From: Euphorbia lathyris
Taxonomy: Eukaryota > Streptophyta > Magnoliopsida > Malpighiales > Euphorbiaceae
DNA: 64,000 nt
Direction: 5' to 3'
NCBI RefSeq assembly: GCF_963576675.1
Contig: NC_088911.1
Coordinates: forward strand, 134,667,929 to 134,731,928
Shown here in pieces: positions 58,374-64,000 of this stretch; position 1 is the first letter of the stretch; every line of letters starts with the position of its first letter. The notes under the pieces were generated by a model. That model saw nothing but the letters and a program-made list of their open reading frames with translations. It was not told where the DNA came from and searched no databases. A program made the translations under genes and the position numbers.

Positions 58374-58883
58374 TGATGCGGACATCCTAACTGGCAGCAC
58401 TGATCACGCGTGCTCTGGCGGATTCTCAGACATCAAACCCACGGAGGATATACCGAGGAGGGCGGATCCCCAGGACATACGAGCGGGGCGGATCTAGGAG
58501 TACACAAAGAGGCGTATCAACATCTACCCAGGGCGGATCTCTAGGTTTACTTCCTTTCGAAGTTATTCACCAACAACCCTGACAATCCGTACCTGTACCA
58601 TTGTACTGATTGTCAGGGCGTATCACCTATTTTACCCTTTTATGGATAACCTTATTAAAACCCTAGTAGGGGTAGTCCTTGTCTTTTATTATCATTAGGG
58701 GGATGTATTTAAACCCTCATTTTGTAAGGATGAGATAACTTTTTATCAATCAAAATCATTCTCTTTGAGAACCTAAGGTTTATACCTTGTTTATTGGGAT
58801 TCACTCCTTCTAGTTTAGCTAGAGAAGAACCTCTTTGTTGGTTTACGATTAAAACCTTCATTTATCGCTTTCAGTCTGTATCA
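58374..58883 (+). repeat. 5' LTR of chromovirus-like element
   Basis: 510 bp; contains several GGGCGGATC and GGCGTATC words like the Tat elements, and a TTTAAACCC run upstream of the probable transcription start. Confidence 0.92.
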
Positions 58884-58885
58884 GT

Positions 58886-58896
58886 TGGTATCAGAG
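58886..58896 (+). promoter_or_regulatory. Primer-binding site, tRNA-iMet
   Basis: TGGTATCAGAG two bases after the 5' LTR. Confidence 0.85.
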
Positions 58897-58960
58897 ATGA
58901 TCGTTTCCTGACCCGAAACTTCTTTTGGAAATGGTTCAACCCCGACAACCGTAAGATTCC

Positions 58961-60156
58961 ATGGAAACCAGTCACCGGAGGTATGAGGAGCTGAGGGAGC
59001 ACCTCGCGGAGCAGATCCAAGCCAGCCATGAGCGGCAGAGGCAAACCGATCAACAGTTCCTGGAGCTAGCCACCTCCCTAGAAAACTTCAAACTGGAGGT
59101 TCTGGCTCTAATCCGACCAACCGCGGGAGGATCAACCCAGAGAAAGGAAGGAGTCCCTGAACAACAGCTTCCACAAATGGGTCCTAGGGATCCTAAGGTA
59201 AGAAGACCCAACTTTGTCCTTGTGCATAATGCTGATAGTGATAGTGATGACTTTGATGGTATCGGGAATGATGATACCGTTAGAACTATGAGGGATGTTG
59301 GGCCTGTTGACAACCGACGTGTGGAGGTTGCTAGAGTATACCCAGGTCTAGGAAACTTTGATAGAGATGATGCCTTTAAGCTAAAAATTGACTTACCGTC
59401 TTTTAGAGGAGAACTGGATATAGAGGGATTCTTAGACTGGTTATCGAAAGTGGAACGTTTCTTTAAGTATGATGGAATTCCTGATGAGAGGAAAGTAAGG
59501 CTGGTGGCGTATCGCTTGAAGGGTGGTGCATCAGTTTGGTGGGATCAGATGAGGGAAGAGAGAAGAAGAGGGGGCAGAGATCCGATTCGATCTTGGCTAC
59601 GGATGAAGGCGATGTTGAGGGAGCGGTTCTTACCGTCGGATTATGAGCAGTATATTTACAGCTCCTACAGGGGATGCTCTCAAGGGACCCGAAGTGTCCA
59701 TGAGTATACCTCCGAGTTCTTGAGGCTTTCGGCAAGGGCCAACTTGTCGGAAACTGAAAGCCAAAAGACCTCTAGGTATCTAGAAGGGTTGAGATACAAC
59801 ATCCAGGATCGTATTGGCACACAGATGGTGGTTCGGGTACAAGATGCTAGAAATTTAGCCCTCAAGGCTGAGTCTCAACTAACCGGGAGATCCAGGAGAT
59901 CCGCCACTACTGAGTATACGCCTGGAGGAAGAGATAACGTGAAACCTTATGACAAAGGCAAGCAGGTGGCGAGTGCCAGTGGGGCCAAGGTCAACAGCGT
60001 GGGAAGGGGATCTGTCGGAGATACTAGGCCGTACAAGGAAGCACCTATACCACCTAAGAGCAACAATCCGTATGGAGGCCAGCGCCTTTTAAATGTTTTC
60101 GGTGCAATCAGCTAGGCTATAGATCCAACGAATGTCCTAGGAGGAAGTGCGCCAAC
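58961..60156 (+). pseudogene. Chromovirus-like gag
   Basis: Open from ATG 58961 for 384 codons; an earlier ATG at 58933 meets a stop after seven codons. The middle (about residues 140-310) is a retrotransposon gag domain (FLDWLSKVERFFKYDGIPDERKV, GGASVWWDQM, RSVHEYTSEFLRLSARANL). The frame breaks near 60100; in the shifted frame a knuckle CFRCNQLGYRSNEC follows, with Tyr in place of the zinc-binding His. Confidence 0.88.
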
Positions 60157-63100
60157 ATGGTGGAAAGGTATGAAGATGACTACGACGAAGGGGATGAAGT
60201 ATTTTGTGAACCCTTGGGAGAAGATGATGATGAGGCGGATGAAGAGAGATACGCCATTCATGTGGTACGGCGTTTGTTAGTCTCCAGCCGGATAGAGGGA
60301 GATCAGAGGCATAGACTATTCAGGACCCGCTGTCTCGTGAAAGGTGGGCGATGCAATGTGATAATAGATAGTGGGAGCCAAGAGAACATTGTGAGCAGCA
60401 GCGCCGTTCGGAAATTCGGGTTGTTGGCGGAGGCGCATCCCGACCCCTATAGGGTGGGATGGATAAAAAACGTGGGTGAACTTAGGGTGACCCAGAGATG
60501 CAGGGTACCTATTGCGATTGGTGATTACAGTGATGAAGTCTGTTGTGATGTGGTCGATATGGATGCCTGCCACCTATTGTTGGGCCGACCCTGGCAGTTT
60601 GATAACGATGCCATCCATGCAGGAAGAGAGAACACTTACAGATTTGTGAAGGATGGGGTGAAGTTCGTCCTTACGCCAATGATGAGAGAGCCAACGGCCG
60701 ACGAGAAGTCTACCTTGGTAGTCTGTCCTACACATAAATCATTTATCAGCGAATGTGAAAAGAGCTAGATGGTGTATGTGGTAATGGTTAAGGCGAATCA
60801 CGAATCCGCCCAAAGGGGCGAAAGGGAGATGCCAACTGAGGTGACCCGCCTACTTGGCGAATATCAAGATCTGTTCCTTGAAGGGCTGCCGAGTGGGTTA
60901 CCACCTTTGAGGGACATCCAACATCATATCGATCTTGTGCCCGGGGCTAGTTTGCCAATCCTTCCCCATTATCGAATGAGTCCAAAGGAAAATGACATCA
61001 TGAGGCAAAAAGTGGAAGAGCTCATTGAAATGGGATACGTTAGAGAAAGTATGAGTCCATGTGCCGTCCCAGCCCTACTTACGCCCAAGAAGGACGGATC
61101 TTGGCGGATGTGTGTGGACAGTATGGCCATTAACAAGATCACTATCAAGTATAAGTTCCCTATCCCAAGGCTGGATGAAATGCTAGACCAACTTGGCGGA
61201 TCCCGAGTTTTCTCCAAGATTGATCTCAGGAGCAGTTATCATCAGATACGAATTCGATCTGGGGATGAGTGGAAGACCGCCTTAAAGACCAGAGATGGAT
61301 TGTATGAGTGGTTAGTTATGCCATTCGGGATGACTAACGCCCCCAGTACTTTTATGAGGCTGATGGATCAGGTGCTTCGCCCGGTGATTGGAAAATTTGT
61401 AGTTGTGTATTTTGATGACATCTTGATTCATAGCGAGACCTTGGTGGAGCATTTACGGATAGTGTTTGACCTGTTAAGGAAACACCAGTTATACGCCAAC
61501 ACTAAGAAGTGTGATTTCGTCATGGAGAGCCTGGTTTTCCTTGGGTTCGTGGTTAGTGGCGATGGGATCCAAGTTGATGGGGAGAAGGTAAGAGCCATCT
61601 GAGAATGGCCCACTCCGAGGAATGTGGGGGATATCAGAAGTTTTCATGGGCTAGCAACATTTTATCGCCGATTCATCAAGAACTTCAGTGCCATAGCGGC
61701 CCCGTTGACAGAATGTTTGAAGAAGGGAAGGGGGTTCGAGTGGGCGGATGCCCAAGAGAAGAGCTTCGCCCTGATCAAGGAAAAGTTGAGTACAGCGCCC
61801 GTGCTGGCGTATCCCAATTTTGATAAACTGTTCGAAGTTGAGTGTGATGCCAGTGGAGTTGGGATTGGTGGAGTCTTGATGCAAGAAAAGAGGCCCATTG
61901 CATATTTCAGTGAGAAGCTCTGTGAGGCACGGTAAAAGTGGGCCACGTATGATCAATAGTTTTATGCTGTAGTGAGGGCGTTGAAAGTGTGGGAACATTA
62001 CTTGGTGGGGAAATAATTCATCCTCTACACTGACCACCAAGCTCTCAAGTACCTGGGAAGTTAGAAGCAACTTTGAAGCTCCATGCATGCCCGGTGGTCC
62101 GCCTTCATAGATAAGTTCCCCTATAAGCTTATCCATAAGGCTGGAAAACATAACAAGGTGGCAGACGCCTTGAGTCGAAGGGTGTCACTAATAAAAACAG
62201 TCAACCTGAAGACCGATTGTTTTGAACACATCAGAGGAGAATACTTGGCGGATCCTGACTTTGGTAGTATCTGGGAGAAGTGTCAACACCAGCATGGGGA
62301 TGGGGCGTATCACCTGATGGATGAGTATCTCATGAGGGGCAACCAACTTTTCTTACCCTGCACTTCCATCCGCGAGAAGGTTATTCGTGGTCTATATGGC
62401 GGATCCCTTGGAGGACATTTTGGGCGAGACAAGACATATGAAGCAGTGAGTTCCCGTTATTTCTGGCCTAAGATGAGGAGAGATGTTGCCTACTTAGTAG
62501 AACGATGCTATATTTGCCAGATCGCCAAGGGACGCACTACAAATACTGGATTGTAGTTGCCTTTGCCTGTGCCAGAGACCATATGGGAGGATCTGTCCAT
62601 GGACTTCATCCTAGGGTTACCCAGAACTCAGAGGGGCATGGATTCCATCTTTGTCGTGGTTGATCGGTTTTCAAAGATGGCTCACTTCATACCATGTCGT
62701 AAGACTAATGATGCCTCGGCGACTGCTAAGCTACTTTTCAGAGAGATTGTCCGGCTACATGGCGTACCCAAGAGCATCGTCTCGGATCGTGATACGAAGT
62801 TCCTCAGTCACTTCTGGCGGACGTTGTGGGCTCTGTTTGATACGTCTCTGAAGTTTAGTACCACCGCCCACCCTCAAACAGACGGTCAGACCGGGGTGGT
62901 CAATAGAACTTTGGGTAACCTACTGCGCAGCAAATGTAAGGATAAGCCCAAGATGTGGGATGTGGTTTTAGCCCAAGCTGAGTTCACCTACAACGGCTCT
63001 GTACATTTGGGAATCGGGAGATCCCCATTTGAGGTAGTATACATAAAGACCCCAAATCACGTCCTTGATATAGCCCATCTTCCTAAAGGAAACGTGACCG

Positions 63101-63603
63101 CCAACCAGCTGGCTAAGGATTATGTACAGATGCACCAAGAGGTGAGAGAGACACTTGAGGAGAGAAATCAGAAATTAAAGGCTAAGGCGGATGAGCACCG
63201 TAGGGACCTACAGTTTGAAGTTGGGGATGAGGTTATGGTATATTTGGGCAAAGAGAGACTCGCCAACGCCACAAGCAACAAGCTTCGGTCTAGGAAATAC
63301 GGGCCATATAAGGTCACCAAGAAGATCAATGCCAATGCCTATCATATAGCATTGCCGAATTGGCTCGGTAAAATATCACCAGCGTTCAACATCCGTGACC
63401 TTAGCCCGTGGAAGTCAGATGGTCCTTTGGAGCTCAACAAAGACGAATCAGTGCCGAGATCTTTCAAAGAAGGAGAGAATGATGTGGACATCCTAACTGG
63501 CAGCACTGATCACGCGTGCTCTAGCGGATCCTCAGACATCAAACCCACGGAGGATATACCGAGGAGGGCGGATCCCCAGGACATACGAGCGGGGCGGATC
63601 TAG
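60157..63603 (+). pseudogene. Chromovirus-like pol: protease, RT, RNase H, integrase
   Basis: One frame from the CCHC-protease linker to 63603, interrupted by stops only (TAG 60766, TGA 61600, several at about 61933-62075, TAG 62554). Protease DSGSQENIV at 60367; RT with [27 protein letters not shown] and YFDD (61408-61419); RNase H with [13 protein letters not shown] is the most damaged part; integrase has DFILGLPRT and VSDRDTKF, but the catalytic Glu is Gly (GGG at 62893-62895). The last 124 nt of the frame lie inside the 3' LTR. Confidence 0.92.
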
Positions 63604-63988
63604 GAGTACACAAAGAGGCGTATCAACATCTACCCAGGGCGGATCTCTAGGTTTACTTCCTTTCGAAGTTATTCACCAACAACCCTGACAATCCGTACAT
63701 GTACCATTGTACTGATTGTCGGGGCGTATCACCTATTTTACCCTTTTATGAATAACCTTATTAAAACCCTAGTAGGGGTAGTCCTTGTCTTTTATTATCA
63801 TAGAGGGATGTATTTAAACCCTCATTTTGTAAGGATGAGTTAACTTTTTATCAATCAAAATCATTCTCTTTGAGAACCTAAGGTTTATAGCTTGTTTATT
63901 GGGATTCACTCCTTCTAGTTTAGCTAGAGAAGAACCTCTTTGTTGGTTTACGATTAAAACCTTCATTTATCGCTTTCAATCTGTATCA
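63480..63988 (+). repeat. 3' LTR of chromovirus-like element
   Basis: 509 bp, followed by TSD ATTGC; its first 124 bp also encode the end of pol. Confidence 0.92.
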
Positions 63989-63993
63989 ATTGC

Positions 63994-64000
63994 CTTCTCT
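63994..64000 (-). pseudogene. PR-10 copy 3 exon 2, continuation at window edge
   Basis: The seven bases after the TSD read on the minus strand as part of Glu-Lys codons that continue in frame into the piece at 58373-58311, matching the E-K-A-M string of copies 1 and 2. Too short to stand alone; supported by the TSD and frame. Confidence 0.6.

Larger units (their letters stand above)
58374..63988 (+). mobile_element. Chromovirus-like Ty3/gypsy retrotransposon in PR-10 copy 3 exon 2
   Basis: LTRs 58374-58883 (510 bp) and 63480-63988 (509 bp) start TGATG and end CTGTATCA, with perfect TSD ATTGC (58369-58373 and 63989-63993). A tRNA-iMet primer-binding site follows at 58886. Single-frame gypsy pol order protease, RT, RNase H, integrase without a second RNase H points to the chromovirus side of Ty3/gypsy; I cannot fix the sub-lineage, and no chromodomain is obvious. 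By eye the LTRs differ at about ten sites. Confidence 0.92.

Overview
The window is plant nuclear DNA, almost certainly from a eudicot. The evidence is a family of two-exon Bet v 1/PR-10 genes with GT-AG introns, plus plant-type Ty1/copia and Ty3/gypsy retrotransposons, a plant LINE, MITEs and an endogenous caulimovirid. The species cannot be read from the sequence. Most of the 64 kb is nested or decayed mobile DNA that has invaded a small PR-10 cluster; the only host gene that looks intact is the PR-10 gene at 22760-23829.

Layout. 1-1900: PR-10 copy 1, a pseudogene with a 31-bp exon 1 deletion. 2329-3978: CACTA-like non-autonomous element carrying a 505-bp MITE. 4239-20666: Ty1/copia element with 153-bp LTRs and TSD AGGGA. 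Its polyprotein frame is interrupted by a second, SIRE/Maximus-like copia (7258-18751, LTRs of about 1.33 kb, TSD ATCGA) with a large extra coding region after RNase H. 20672-21215: LINE RNase H remnant on the minus strand. 21945-24350: PR-10 copy 2, intact, a duplicate of the left-edge unit, with an Emigrant-like MITE in its promoter and an insertion in its intron. 25269-35330: Tat-lineage Ty3/gypsy element (TSD GACCA) with a spliced antisense gene between integrase and the 3' LTR. 35510-35660: relic of a further PR-10 promoter. 35799-38184: foldback element.

38211-54229 is the most striking region: two copies of an endogenous pararetrovirus (Caulimoviridae, Florendovirus-like) joined head to head. 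The minus-strand copy is one full genome unit of about 8.67 kb whose two ends both lie inside the tRNA-Met primer-binding site. The plus-strand copy is circularly permuted, joined to the first by a 3-bp microhomology, and runs through the primer-binding site into a second partial unit. The arms form a near-perfect inverted repeat of about 7 kb around a loop of about 1.7 kb.

54230-56793: deletion derivative of another Tat-type gypsy with a 785-bp 3' LTR, followed by half of a MITE. 57775-58373 and 63994-64000: PR-10 copy 3 on the minus strand, split in exon 2 by a 5.6-kb chromovirus-like Ty3/gypsy element (58374-63988, TSD ATTGC). All autonomous-type element frames are broken by stops or frameshifts. 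LTR pairs differ at only about 1-2% of sites by eye, so most insertions look fairly recent. No CRISPR array, rRNA or tRNA gene was seen.
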